In this document: one piece after another, positions 9,700-17,808 of the stretch | How the letters are laid out: every line of letters begins with the position of its first letter | Position numbering within the stretch: the stretch's first letter is position 1 | Assembly: GCA_934432595.1 (NCBI GenBank) | Contig: CAKRYR010000007.1 | Location: 45,895-109,894 of the forward strand | Length of the DNA stretch: 64,000 nt | Source of the DNA: an uncultured Lachnospiraceae bacterium | GTDB lineage: Bacteria > Bacillota > Clostridia > Lachnospirales > Lachnospiraceae | Reading direction: 5' to 3' | Notes under the pieces: generated by a model | Seen by the model: only the letters and a program-made list of their open reading frames with translations | Databases searched by the model: none | Told to the model about the DNA's origin: nothing | Translations under genes and position numbers: made by a program

Positions 9700-10959
9700 A
9701 TGAAAGTTGCTGCAGTTATTGCTGAATATAATCCATTTCATAATGGACATAAATATCATATAGAAAAAACTAAAGAATTAACTGGCGCAGACTATATAAT
9801 TGCCATAATTAGCGGTAATTATGTCCAAAGAGGTACTCCTGCTATTATAGATAAATATAGCCGTACAACGATGGCTCTTTCAAATGGAGTTGACTTAGTC
9901 ATAGAACTCCCTACTTGTTATGCAACAGCTAGTGCAGAATATTTTGCCTATGGCGCAGTATCCATATTAAATCAACTTGGAGTCGTTGATTATTTATGCT
10001 TTGGCAGTGAATGTGCAGATATTGATACCTTACATTATATTGCTAATATTTTAGTTAAGGATCCACCTGAATTTTCAAGAATATTAAATTCTTATCTTAA
10101 AGAAGGTAAATCATTTCCTAAAGCACGCCATCTAGCATTAATTGAATATTTATCAAATAAAACAAAGTTAATAGATATAGATAAACTAAATGCTGTTCTT
10201 GATACTCCTAATAATATATTGGGTATAGAATACATTAAAGCATTAATTAAACTGGATAGTTCTATAGAGCCAATAACGATTCTTCGTCAAGGAGAAGGTT
10301 ATAACAGCAATCTACTTCCTGAAGATAATAATCTTTCATCAGCTAGTGGAATACGTAACGAAATAATCCACAGTGGTTTAGGTATAGACAAAATTGATAA
10401 ATATATGCCATCTAACTGCTATGAGGTATTCAAAGAAAATTATCATAAAACTTTTCCAATTCATTTAGATGACTTTACACAATTAGCTTACTATGCTTTA
10501 CATCATGAAAATAAAGTTAGTTTAACTGGATACCTAGACATTGATCAAAATATTGCGAATAAAATTATAAATACACGAGACAACTTAAACGATCTAGGTT
10601 ATTATCTTGGTTCTCTCAAATCCAAAGATTTAACCTACTCAAGATTATCTCGTGCTATGCTTCATATTATTCTTGGAATAAAAGATTCTAATATGAATAT
10701 GTTTATGACAAATGAACCTGAATACGCTAGAATACTTGGTTTTAGGAAAAAATCATCTGAACTACTTAAAATAATTAAGAAATCAAGTAACTTAAATATT
10801 ATATCTAAACTTTCATTAGGCATAAAAAAACTGTCCATTACAGGGCGTAATATGCTAGAATTAGATATCAATTCATCACACTTATACACGAAAATTGTAT
10901 TTTGGAAGTATCATATTGAACTTCCTAATGAATATAAACAAGGTATAATAATACAATAG
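9700..10959 (+). CDS. tmcAL: tRNA(Met) cytidine acetate ligase
   Basis: Uses ATP and acetate to place N4-acetylcytidine at the wobble position of elongator tRNA-Met (YlbM family). The protein has 419 residues and begins with the nucleotidyltransferase signature AEYNPFHNGHKYH. ISGNYVQRGTP, GVDLVIELP and the FGSE stretch follow, all typical of the family. It is divergent from pta-ackA, whose product acetate is this enzyme's substrate. The link is suggestive, not proven. The ribosome site is a modest AGAAATGGGG. A weak hairpin follows the stop. Confidence 0.93.
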   Translation: MKVAAVIAEYNPFHNGHKYHIEKTKELTGADYIIAIISGNYVQRGTPAIIDKYSRTTMALSNGVDLVIELPTCYATASAEYFAYGAVSILNQLGVVDYLCFGSECADIDTLHYIANILVKDPPEFSRILNSYLKEGKSFPKARHLALIEYLSNKTKLIDIDKLNAVLDTPNNILGIEYIKALIKLDSSIEPITILRQGEGYNSNLLPEDNNLSSASGIRNEIIHSGLGIDKIDKYMPSNCYEVFKENYHKTFPIHLDDFTQLAYYALHHENKVSLTGYLDIDQNIANKIINTRDNLNDLGYYLGSLKSKDLTYSRLSRAMLHIILGIKDSNMNMFMTNEPEYARILGFRKKSSELLKIIKKSSNLNIISKLSLGIKKLSITGRNMLELDINSSHLYTKIVFWKYHIELPNEYKQGIIIQ

Positions 10960-10983
10960 TTGCGTTATAATCAGCGCAACTAT
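10956..10983 (+). terminator. Hairpin at the end of tmcAL
   Basis: ATAGTTGCG (10956-10964) pairs with CGCAACTAT (10975-10983), overlapping the stop codon. The following tract is AT-rich but broken by A, so termination strength is uncertain. Confidence 0.5.
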
Positions 10984-11058
10984 TATATTATTATATTGTT
11001 TAAATTATTTATTCTCTATTAAACATTCATATCATTATTAAATCAAGCCTTATTATAT

Positions 11059-11679
11059 CTATTGACCATTCTTATCATTGTTCAACTGAGCCTTATTCTC
11101 TCTAACAATTTTTAAACTACTATCTAAAGCTTTATGCATAGCATCATAATTGTTCTTTGAAACATTCAAAGTATCACTTACAATCTTGTCAATCATACCT
11201 AATAATTCATTAGCATATTTAAATGATTCATCTACCATTTGTTGACTATCAGCTTTAGCCTTATCTGTCATCTTTGATGCACTCTCTCTAGATTGTTTTA
11301 ATAATTCATCAGACTCTTCTTTTGCCTTGTCTCTTGTTTGAATAGCTTCATCATTAGCTGCAGATACAAGTTCATTAGCTTGAAGATATGCCTGCTGCAT
11401 TATCTCATGATCACTTATCATATTCTTAGCCTTTTCCTCTGCTTCTGCAAGCATAGTTTGGGCTTTAGTCTCAGCATCATTAATAATTGCATCTCTATTC
11501 GCTATTATTTTCTGATATCTTTTTATCTCATCTGGTGTTCTAAGTCTAAGTTCATCAAGTAAATTGTACAATGTTTCCTTAGGAACTATAACCTTATCTG
11601 GTGATAAAGCTTTGGTTCTACAATTATCTACAAAATCATAAATATCATCAATAATTTGTTCAATCCTACTTGTTGCCAT
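11059..11679 (-). CDS. Coiled-coil protein next to coaD, function unknown
   Basis: A 206-residue soluble protein. Residues about 60-170 form a long charged, Ala/Glu/Lys-rich coiled coil of the kind often labelled ATPase subunit H-like or DivIVA-like by composition. The N-terminal 55 residues (MATSRIEQIIDDIYDFVDNC) are more specific. No catalytic motif is visible. GGAG stands eight bases before the ATG at 11679, favoured over the ATG at 11697 that would overlap coaD. It is the last gene of rsmD-coaD. A scaffold or cell-division role is possible but not shown. Confidence 0.6.
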   Translation of the reverse strand: MATSRIEQIIDDIYDFVDNCRTKALSPDKVIVPKETLYNLLDELRLRTPDEIKRYQKIIANRDAIINDAETKAQTMLAEAEEKAKNMISDHEIMQQAYLQANELVSAANDEAIQTRDKAKEESDELLKQSRESASKMTDKAKADSQQMVDESFKYANELLGMIDKIVSDTLNVSKNNYDAMHKALDSSLKIVRENKAQLNNDKNGQ

Positions 11680-11693
11680 ATTATAATCTCCAA

Positions 11694-12188
11694 TCATTTT
11701 ATATGTTCTAAATATTCAATAACACATTTTGGTGCAAATTCTGATACATCTCCACCAAAGCTAACTATTTCTCGTACAGTACTTGAACTTACGTCCATAT
11801 ACTTCTTATCTGTAATCAAACATACAGTTTCCAAATTATCATTTAACTGTTTATTAACTCTAGCCATATTAGCTTCATATTCATAATCTATTGTATTACG
11901 AACACCTCTAATAATTATGTTAGCTCTCTTCTTCTTAGCAAAATCCGCCAATAGTCCTTCTGACGTTTCTACTAATATTCGTTCCCTCACTCCTGAATCT
12001 TCTATCTCATCTACTATAGTCTGTTTTATTAATTCTACTCTTTCATCAACACTAAACATTTTATTTTTATTTTTATTATATAGTACACCGACTATAAGTA
12101 CATCAACTATATTTATTGCCCTTTTTATTATATCCAAATGACCTAATGTTATTGGATCAAAACTCCCAGGGTAAATTCCTATTTTCAT
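11694..12188 (-). CDS. coaD: Phosphopantetheine adenylyltransferase
   Basis: Fourth step of coenzyme A synthesis: 4'-phosphopantetheine plus ATP gives dephospho-CoA. The 164 residues match the family length. The nucleotidyltransferase signature GSFDPITLGHLDI is at the N-terminus, RGVRNTIDYEYE in the middle, and the SSSTVRE motif near the C-terminus. It begins one base after rsmD ends, the common rsmD-coaD order. Confidence 0.97.
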   Translation of the reverse strand: MKIGIYPGSFDPITLGHLDIIKRAINIVDVLIVGVLYNKNKNKMFSVDERVELIKQTIVDEIEDSGVRERILVETSEGLLADFAKKKRANIIIRGVRNTIDYEYEANMARVNKQLNDNLETVCLITDKKYMDVSSSTVREIVSFGGDVSEFAPKCVIEYLEHIK

Positions 12189-12189
12189 T

Positions 12190-12741
12190 TTATCTCATCC
12201 TTATAAATACATGTTTATTAGTTTTATAAACCTTATTTTTAAATACCTCATAATCTATATCGTCAATATATCCAAAATCTGTATCTAAAGATGCTTCAAC
12301 AATTATAATTGTATCTTCATTTACCATTCCATAATCATGTAATCTATACAAAATATCCCTCTCATATAAATTATCATAAGGTGGATCCATAAAAATAATA
12401 TCAAATGGTTCTTTATTCCTTAATTCCTCTAAAGCCATCTGGGCAGTCTTATTCAAAATAACTGCATCATCTATTAGCTTTGTATGTTTTAAATTATCCT
12501 TAATACAATCTACACATTTTCTATTATTCTCCACAAAGGTAGCACTCTTAGCCCCTCTGCTTAATGCCTCAATTCCAATTGCACCGCTTCCTGCAAATAA
12601 ATCAAGGAACCTTGCTCCTGGAATATATGGATTTAATATATTAAATAATGTTTCTTTTATTCTATCTGTAGTAGGTCTAGTACTCATATCCTCTATAGTT
12701 TTCAACTTTAAACTTCTTGCTTTACCTGCTATTACTCTCAT
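12190..12741 (-). CDS. rsmD: 16S rRNA (guanine-966-N2)-methyltransferase
   Basis: SAM-dependent enzyme that methylates G966 of 16S rRNA. It starts MRVIAGKARSLKL, the usual RsmD N-terminus. It carries the SAM-binding FLDLFAGSGAIGIEALSRG and the catalytic FMDPPY. Longer frames reach 12789, but GAGG lies six bases before the ATG at 12741, giving 183 residues, the usual size. A strong promoter lies about 65-90 bases upstream. First gene of rsmD-coaD-coiled-coil. Confidence 0.95.
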   Translation of the reverse strand: MRVIAGKARSLKLKTIEDMSTRPTTDRIKETLFNILNPYIPGARFLDLFAGSGAIGIEALSRGAKSATFVENNRKCVDCIKDNLKHTKLIDDAVILNKTAQMALEELRNKEPFDIIFMDPPYDNLYERDILYRLHDYGMVNEDTIIIVEASLDTDFGYIDDIDYEVFKNKVYKTNKHVFIRMR

Positions 12742-12803
12742 ACTAATCCTCTTTTCTGAGTAATTTATTACACCTTCCCCATTTCCCAATCTATTACAAT
12801 CTT

Positions 12804-12832
12804 ATTTTATAAACATAAAATTAAAATGTCAA
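12804..12832 (-). promoter_or_regulatory. Promoter of the rsmD-coaD operon
   Basis: A perfect TTGACA, a 17-base spacer and TAAAAT on the minus strand. The -35 box lies inside one arm of the 18-base inverted repeat at 12823-12885, so binding to the repeat could affect transcription. Confidence 0.7.
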
Positions 12833-12885
12833 CAATATTTTGTAAAAATTTACCAAAATTTCTTACTAAATATTGTTGACATTTT
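12823..12885. repeat. Perfect 18-base inverted repeat over the rsmD -35 box
   Basis: The arm at 12823-12840 is the exact reverse complement of 12868-12885, with a 27-base AT-rich centre. Each arm contains TTGACA or its complement. On the plus strand no acceptable -10 follows, so only the minus-strand copy looks like a promoter. Confidence 0.75.
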
Positions 12886-12971
12886 ATGATTTTTTCTTAA
12901 AACCAATGCTATTCTGAATTTAATTCATACCACAATATATATCAAAATATATGAGCTGTGAAAAATAAATA

Positions 12972-13034
12972 CTAATCATCTGAATTACATGCATTAGAAT
13001 TGCTTTCATCAGAATTGCATTCTTCACAACCCAT
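12972..13034 (-). CDS. Possible 20-residue Cys/Asp/Asn-rich peptide
   Basis: A short frame beginning nine bases after the lipoprotein stop reads MGCEECNSDESNSNACNSDD. The DNA shows a repeated TGYAATTCWGATGA-like unit. There is no convincing ribosome site, so expression would need coupling to the gene above. It may be non-coding. Listed because it is acidic, carries three cysteines and directly adjoins a gene of similar composition. Confidence 0.2.
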   Translation of the reverse strand: MGCEECNSDESNSNACNSDD

Positions 13035-13042
13035 TAACTTTA

Positions 13043-13459
13043 CTATGGATTCATTGTTGAATTATCTGTTGTTACTCCATTATTTGTAGTATTACCACCT
13101 GTTGTTCCATTTTCATTGGTGGTATCATTATCATCAGATGTTTCATTACCTGTTACATCATTTACTAAATCATCTGCTGCATTGGTTACATCATCAGCAG
13201 CATCACCTATTACACCACCATTACGTGAATCATTACCTGTTGTATTATCGTTTGTTCCATCTGTAGTTGTATTATCATTGTCTGTACCATCATTATTTAT
13301 ATCATTATTATCATTTGTAGTATTATTATTTCCTGCGTCATCTGTTGTTGCTGCATTATCATTCCTAGCCGTATCATTAGAGTCGTTGTTATTGCCACAT
13401 GCAGTTAATAGAATTGCTACACATACAACAGCAACAAAAATTAACATTCTGTTTTTCAT
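13043..13459 (-). CDS. Low-complexity Asn/Asp/Thr-rich lipoprotein
   Basis: A 138-residue surface lipoprotein. A lipoprotein signal peptide ends in the lipobox LLTAC, with Cys at about residue 21. The remainder is almost entirely Asn, Asp, Thr and Gly, with a short amphipathic stretch IGDAADDVTNAADDLVND. There is no recognisable domain. It is probably a spacer-like or spore/cell-surface protein. GGAGGAATAG precedes the ATG. No function can be given. Confidence 0.7.
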   Translation of the reverse strand: MKNRMLIFVAVVCVAILLTACGNNNDSNDTARNDNAATTDDAGNNNTTNDNNDINNDGTDNDNTTTDGTNDNTTGNDSRNGGVIGDAADDVTNAADDLVNDVTGNETSDDNDTTNENGTTGGNTTNNGVTTDNSTMNP

Positions 13460-13566
13460 TTATCTATTCCTCCAAATAATTAATTTCATAATTATTATTA
13501 CCTTTAATTTTTAATTTATTCATTTTATTGTTTTTCTAAGGATGATTTTTTGTTTTTCTAAAATAA

Positions 13567-13593
13567 ATGGAGGGCAATAAAATTGTCCTCCAT
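13567..13593 (-). terminator. Terminator after lepB
   Basis: A 12-base stem ATGGAGGGCAAT pairs with ATTGTCCTCCAT around AAA. T-rich tracts stand on both sides, so it may serve both strands. On the minus strand it follows the lepB stop by 13 bases. Confidence 0.75.
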
Positions 13594-13605
13594 ATTTTTA
13601 ATAAA

Positions 13606-14226
13606 TTAATGTTTAATTAATCCTAAACTATCTGTTGGATATATACTTACCCATACTCTACCAATGATAGATTTACTATTAAGTAAACCAACATCCTCTT
13701 CACGGCTGTCTTTACTTACATCTCTATTGTCACCTAATACAAAATAATCATCATCACCTAATTGAATCTTATTCTCGGCCATCTTACCCTCAGTATAAGT
13801 ATTAGCACCATAATTTTCTTCTAACGGTATGTCATTAATATAAATGATATTATCCTTAATCTGAACTGTTTCTCCTGGTAATCCAATAATTCTCTTTACA
13901 TAAAAAGTATCCTTATCTTCATAAAAAGGTTGGAACACCACAATGTCAAATCGCTCAACATCCTTGAACTTATAGGATAATTTTTCAATCAATAAATGCT
14001 GACCATTGTGTAAGGTTGGCTCCATTGAAGTCCCCTCAACACGTACATGTTGTATTACAAACAACCTAATAGCGAAGATAATTACAAATGATATACATAA
14101 ATATATAATAATATCTCTTAAATTAGCAAAAAAACTAGGTAATTTTGATATTTTAACATCATTAATATCTACTTCATTGATTTGTTCTTCATTAGTATCT
14201 GGTTTATTTAACGTACTATCTAACAA
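13606..14226 (-). CDS. lepB: Signal peptidase I
   Basis: Membrane serine protease that removes signal peptides from exported proteins. The 206 residues have a cytoplasmic N-terminus and one membrane span at about 38-57. Catalytic S67 lies in GTSMEPT and K111 in FYVKRIIGLPGE, and the conserved GDNRDVSKDSR box follows. The start is a TTG with AAGGTG just upstream, and no ATG is available in a sensible place. It ends the yicC-gmk-rpoZ-lepB run and is followed by a hairpin terminator. Confidence 0.95.
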   Translation of the reverse strand: MLDSTLNKPDTNEEQINEVDINDVKISKLPSFFANLRDIIIYLCISFVIIFAIRLFVIQHVRVEGTSMEPTLHNGQHLLIEKLSYKFKDVERFDIVVFQPFYEDKDTFYVKRIIGLPGETVQIKDNIIYINDIPLEENYGANTYTEGKMAENKIQLGDDDYFVLGDNRDVSKDSREEDVGLLNSKSIIGRVWVSIYPTDSLGLIKH

Positions 14227-14249
14227 TAAATCACCTTCAAAAAATTATA

Positions 14250-14483
14250 CTAATCCTCTTCATTAATTATTTTAACTTTACCTTTATATAATTCTTCTAC
14301 AGCTATTGATAATGGTTTATTACATTTTACATCAACAAGTGGTTCACTCCCTGATATAATTTGTCTTGCACGTTTTGCTGTAGCTAATACTATAGAATAT
14401 CTACTATTAACAACTGGTGCCTCACCTGGCTCTACCTCACTATTTACTACTGACATTAAATCTGTATAAGATGGATGTAACAT
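14250..14483 (-). CDS. rpoZ: RNA polymerase omega subunit
   Basis: Small RNA polymerase assembly factor, 77 residues. It begins MLHPSYTDLM and carries the family core NSRYSIVLATAKRARQI followed by KPLSIAVEELY. AAGGAG is spaced for the ATG at 14483 and not for the longer frame at 14501. It directly follows gmk, as in most Firmicutes. Confidence 0.93.
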   Translation of the reverse strand: MLHPSYTDLMSVVNSEVEPGEAPVVNSRYSIVLATAKRARQIISGSEPLVDVKCNKPLSIAVEELYKGKVKIINEED

Positions 14484-14510
14484 AATACTATCTCCTTTCA
14501 ACTATAATAA

Positions 14511-15137
14511 TTATTTATATGTATTATATTGATTAATAAAATTCTCAATAAATTCTTCATGCATGTGACGCTTTTCAACTTCTCTGCATACCAATTCATT
14601 AATTTCCTCAGCTGCCTCTTCAACTGAATTATTAACAATAACATGATTATACTGTTCTATATACTCAGTCTCCTTAACTGCCCTCTTTAATCTATTATTT
14701 ACAGTCTCCATATCCTCAGTTCCTCGATTAATTAATCTTTCTTTCAAAGTAAGATAATCTGGAGGAGTAATAAATAATAATAATGCATCTTTAAACTTCT
14801 GTCTAACCTTTAATGCTCCTTGCATCTCTATTTCTAAAATAATTTTTTTACCTTTATTAAGTTGATCCTCAACCCATTCCTTAGGTGTTCCATAGTAATT
14901 GCCTACATATTCAGCCCATTCTACAAAACCATCTTGTTCTATCATACTCTCAAATTTATCTTTTGTCAAAAAGAAATAATCTTTTCCGTCAACTTCTCCC
15001 TTTCGCGGTTGTCTAGTGGTTGCTGATATCGATAATTTATAATCATCACCATATTTTTTTAAAATTTCTTTTACTATAGTTCCCTTACCTGCCCCTGAAA
15101 AACCTGACATTACAATTAAAATACCTTTATGTTCCAT
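14511..15137 (-). CDS. gmk: Guanylate kinase
   Basis: Phosphorylates GMP to GDP in purine nucleotide supply. The 208 residues show the P-loop SGFSGAGKGT (11-20), SATTRQPRKGEVDGKDYFF for GMP binding and LEIEMQGALKV in the core. It starts 12 bases after yicC ends. The remA gene that often sits between yicC and gmk is not present. Confidence 0.97.
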   Translation of the reverse strand: MEHKGILIVMSGFSGAGKGTIVKEILKKYGDDYKLSISATTRQPRKGEVDGKDYFFLTKDKFESMIEQDGFVEWAEYVGNYYGTPKEWVEDQLNKGKKIILEIEMQGALKVRQKFKDALLLFITPPDYLTLKERLINRGTEDMETVNNRLKRAVKETEYIEQYNHVIVNNSVEEAAEEINELVCREVEKRHMHEEFIENFINQYNTYK

Positions 15138-15149
15138 TTCAAACCGTCC

Positions 15150-16028
15150 TTACTCAATATTTTGAATTTGTTCTCTTATTTTTTCTATCTCAGTTTTCAA
15201 GTCAATCGCTATATTAGTTATCTCCATATCATCCGCCTTTGATAAAATTGTATTAGCCTCTCTATTCATCTCTTGTGTAATAAAGTCTAACTTTCTACCA
15301 ATGCTTTCATCTAAATCCAAAGTATTTCTCATAGCCTTTACATGACTCTTCAATCTAACTGTTTCTTCATCAACACATATTTTATCAGCATAGATTGTTA
15401 CTTCAGTAGCAACAACAGAATCATCTATCTTTGTATCCTCAAGTATTTCTTGAACCTTTGCATACAACTTATCACGATAATTTGACACTAATAATGGTGC
15501 CTTTTCTTCTACCGCACATGTATTATCATATACAAAATCTAACTTTTCAAGAATGTTCTTTTTAAGGTTCTTACCTTCTTGTTCTCTTGTCTCTATCATT
15601 CCTAAACAAGCTTTTTCTACAGCTTCTTTAACATGACTCCACAACTTTTCTTCATCAATAGATTGTTCTTCTAGAACAAATACTTCTGGATATCTTGATA
15701 GATTCACATTTGTAGCATCATTAGTTATACCGAAATCTTCTGATATCTTATTAAGATATTTTAAGTATTCACTTGCCATTGATTTATTATACTTAATACA
15801 TGCCTCTCCCTCTGTATAGTCCTCATATGTAATAAATACATCAACTTTGCCACGATTAATATACTGCTTTATTGTATTGCGAATAGCTGCCTCTAAGAAA
15901 TTTAACTTCTTAGGTAATCTAATAGAAATATCACAATATCTATGATTAACAGCTTTCATTTCTACAACAACTTTTCTTTCCTCTGTAACTGCTTCATATC
16001 TCCCAAAACCTGTCATGCTTTTTATCAT
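15150..16028 (-). CDS. YicC/YloC family endoribonuclease
   Basis: Member of the YicC/YloC family, which includes endoribonucleases acting on structured RNA. It begins MIKSMTGFGRYEA, the family hallmark. VEMKAVNHRYCDI follows, and the protein ends in the conserved domain RKLDFITQEMNREANTI. GAGG lies eight bases before the ATG at 16028, giving 292 residues, the usual size. The frame can extend to 16061 without a good ribosome site. First gene of yicC-gmk-rpoZ-lepB. Confidence 0.92.
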   Translation of the reverse strand: MIKSMTGFGRYEAVTEERKVVVEMKAVNHRYCDISIRLPKKLNFLEAAIRNTIKQYINRGKVDVFITYEDYTEGEACIKYNKSMASEYLKYLNKISEDFGITNDATNVNLSRYPEVFVLEEQSIDEEKLWSHVKEAVEKACLGMIETREQEGKNLKKNILEKLDFVYDNTCAVEEKAPLLVSNYRDKLYAKVQEILEDTKIDDSVVATEVTIYADKICVDEETVRLKSHVKAMRNTLDLDESIGRKLDFITQEMNREANTILSKADDMEITNIAIDLKTEIEKIREQIQNIE

Positions 16029-16171
16029 TATTAATACCTCTATTCTGAGTTTATTTTTCACTCTTTTCTAAAGACAACACTTCCCAAGTTTATCAAACTT
16101 TTTTACACACGTCAAGAGATTCACTTTTCTCACTTTTCATAAATAAATTTAAAAGTAAATATTTGATTCAT

Positions 16172-17143
16172 CTAACCAATATAATCCTTTAAAAATGAAA
16201 ATACACATTTCCAATAATAATTACCTGCCATATTAACTGATTCAGCATGTCCTGCACCATGAACAATAACTTTTTTCTTTTCACAATTTGCAGCGTCATA
16301 TAACTTGTCAAGCATAGCAAATGGTACAAAAGTATCTTTATCACCATGAATAAATAACATAGGAATATTCTTATTCTTCTTCAATTGTTTTATAGATGAA
16401 GCTTCAAACCAACTATATCCTATATGTCTTTTACATATAAAGCTTCCCATTAATAACGCAGGATAATGAGCAATTCTAAATCTTACTCTGCTTTCTGACT
16501 TAAAAATATCATATACAGATGTAAACCCACAATCCTCAACTATAGCTTTAACATTATCAGGTAATTTTTCTCCAGAAAGCATCATTACTGTTGCTGCTCC
16601 CATTGAAACACCATGTAATACTATCTCAGCTTCTCTATCAATGTTTATAATATGTTTTATCCATAATTTAATGTCATCTTTATCAAGCCATCCCATACCT
16701 ATGAATCTACCATCACTATTTCGATGACTTCTCAAATCTGGAATAATTACGTTATAACCTCTATTATAATATCTTAAGGCATATTTCTCCATAGACTCTC
16801 CACTTGCCCTATATCCATGAACTGTAATTACCCATTTATGACTATTATTTTTCTTCAATACTTTCTTTCCATAAAGTTTTAAGTTATCTTTTGAAATCAA
16901 GTATGTTTCTTCAACTCTTGCCCTTTTTAACCAATGTTTTATCTCACAATTTTCTCTTATTGAATCATAGTTATAGATTTCTTCTTTCTCAGATTCATCT
17001 TTCTTCTTAAATTTATATTTACTAAGCCATTTCTTTGAACCTATGGCATAAATTAAAAATCCCCACGATATAACATAATATAAAAATAACCCTACTGAAA
17101 TAATAGCTCCAATTATCTTTTTATCTTTTAGATTTTTTTTCAC
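16172..17143 (-). CDS. Membrane-anchored alpha/beta hydrolase
   Basis: Predicted esterase or peptidase-like hydrolase of 323 residues. One N-terminal membrane span (about 9-35) is followed by an alpha/beta-hydrolase domain. The likely triad is S180 (HGVSMGAAT), D270 (HGDKDTFVP) and H299 (GAGHAES), with the oxyanion turn near VHGYRASG. DLRSHRNSDGR and the second helical cap match the BAAT/YqkD type of hydrolases. It lies 22 bases after the cyclophilin gene and may be co-transcribed with it. The substrate is unknown. Confidence 0.85.
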   Translation of the reverse strand: MKKNLKDKKIIGAIISVGLFLYYVISWGFLIYAIGSKKWLSKYKFKKKDESEKEEIYNYDSIRENCEIKHWLKRARVEETYLISKDNLKLYGKKVLKKNNSHKWVITVHGYRASGESMEKYALRYYNRGYNVIIPDLRSHRNSDGRFIGMGWLDKDDIKLWIKHIINIDREAEIVLHGVSMGAATVMMLSGEKLPDNVKAIVEDCGFTSVYDIFKSESRVRFRIAHYPALLMGSFICKRHIGYSWFEASSIKQLKKNKNIPMLFIHGDKDTFVPFAMLDKLYDAANCEKKKVIVHGAGHAESVNMAGNYYWKCVFSFLKDYIG

Positions 17144-17165
17144 TATTCTCTACCTCCAAGAATTA

Positions 17166-17807
17166 TCAATCTATTATTTTTACACATTTTATTACTGGTT
17201 GATTTTCAGCTAAAACTGTCCCATTATCATCTTCAACCTTTACCTTTTTACATATTTTATCTACTATTTTCATACCTTCTGTTACATATCCAAATACAGC
17301 ATAATCACCATCTAGTCTTGTACTATCTTGATGCACAATAAAAAACTGTGAACTAGCGCTATCATTTTCCAAACTTCTTGCCATGGATATGGCACCTCTT
17401 GTATGAGATAATTTATTTTTTACACCATTACTGCTAAATTCGCCTTTAATACATCTATCAGAACCACCTGTTCCATTTCCTTCTGGATCTCCACCTTGAA
17501 TAACAAATCCACTTATAATTCTATGAAAAGTTAACCCATCATAGAACTTGTCCTTTGCTAAATTCATAAAATTAGTAACAGAAACAGGTGCTGCATCTGC
17601 ATCTAATTCAACCTTTATAGTTCCATAATCCTTTACTTCTATCTCTGCATGATGTTTACCTTTTTGTAAATTCTTAATGTTCTTTTCCGTTAAAATAGAG
17701 CTATCGTCGTTACCCTTTTTATCTGTTATCTTATCTTTTGAACACCCTATACTTACGGATCCCATTAATAAAACTAACATAATCAATAATAGTATCTTCT
17801 TATTCAC
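17166..17807 (-). CDS. Cyclophilin-type peptidyl-prolyl isomerase lipoprotein
   Basis: Extracellular, membrane-tethered proline isomerase that helps fold exported proteins. A lipoprotein signal peptide ends SVSIGC. The cyclophilin domain shows VTNFMNLAKDKFYDGLTFHR, IQGGDPEGNGTGG, GAISMARS and SQFFIV. The preferred start is the GTG at 17807, nine bases after GGAAGG. The ATG at 17816 has the site touching it. It follows the GGDEF gene almost directly, so translation may be coupled. Confidence 0.9.
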   Translation of the reverse strand: MNKKILLLIMLVLLMGSVSIGCSKDKITDKKGNDDSSILTEKNIKNLQKGKHHAEIEVKDYGTIKVELDADAAPVSVTNFMNLAKDKFYDGLTFHRIISGFVIQGGDPEGNGTGGSDRCIKGEFSSNGVKNKLSHTRGAISMARSLENDSASSQFFIVHQDSTRLDGDYAVFGYVTEGMKIVDKICKKVKVEDDNGTVLAENQPVIKCVKIID

Positions 17808-17808
17808 A

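Noticed and set aside
12868..12905. TTGACA on the plus strand as a second promoter
   Set aside because: The 17-base position downstream reads AAAACC, which is not a -10 box, and no plus-strand gene follows.
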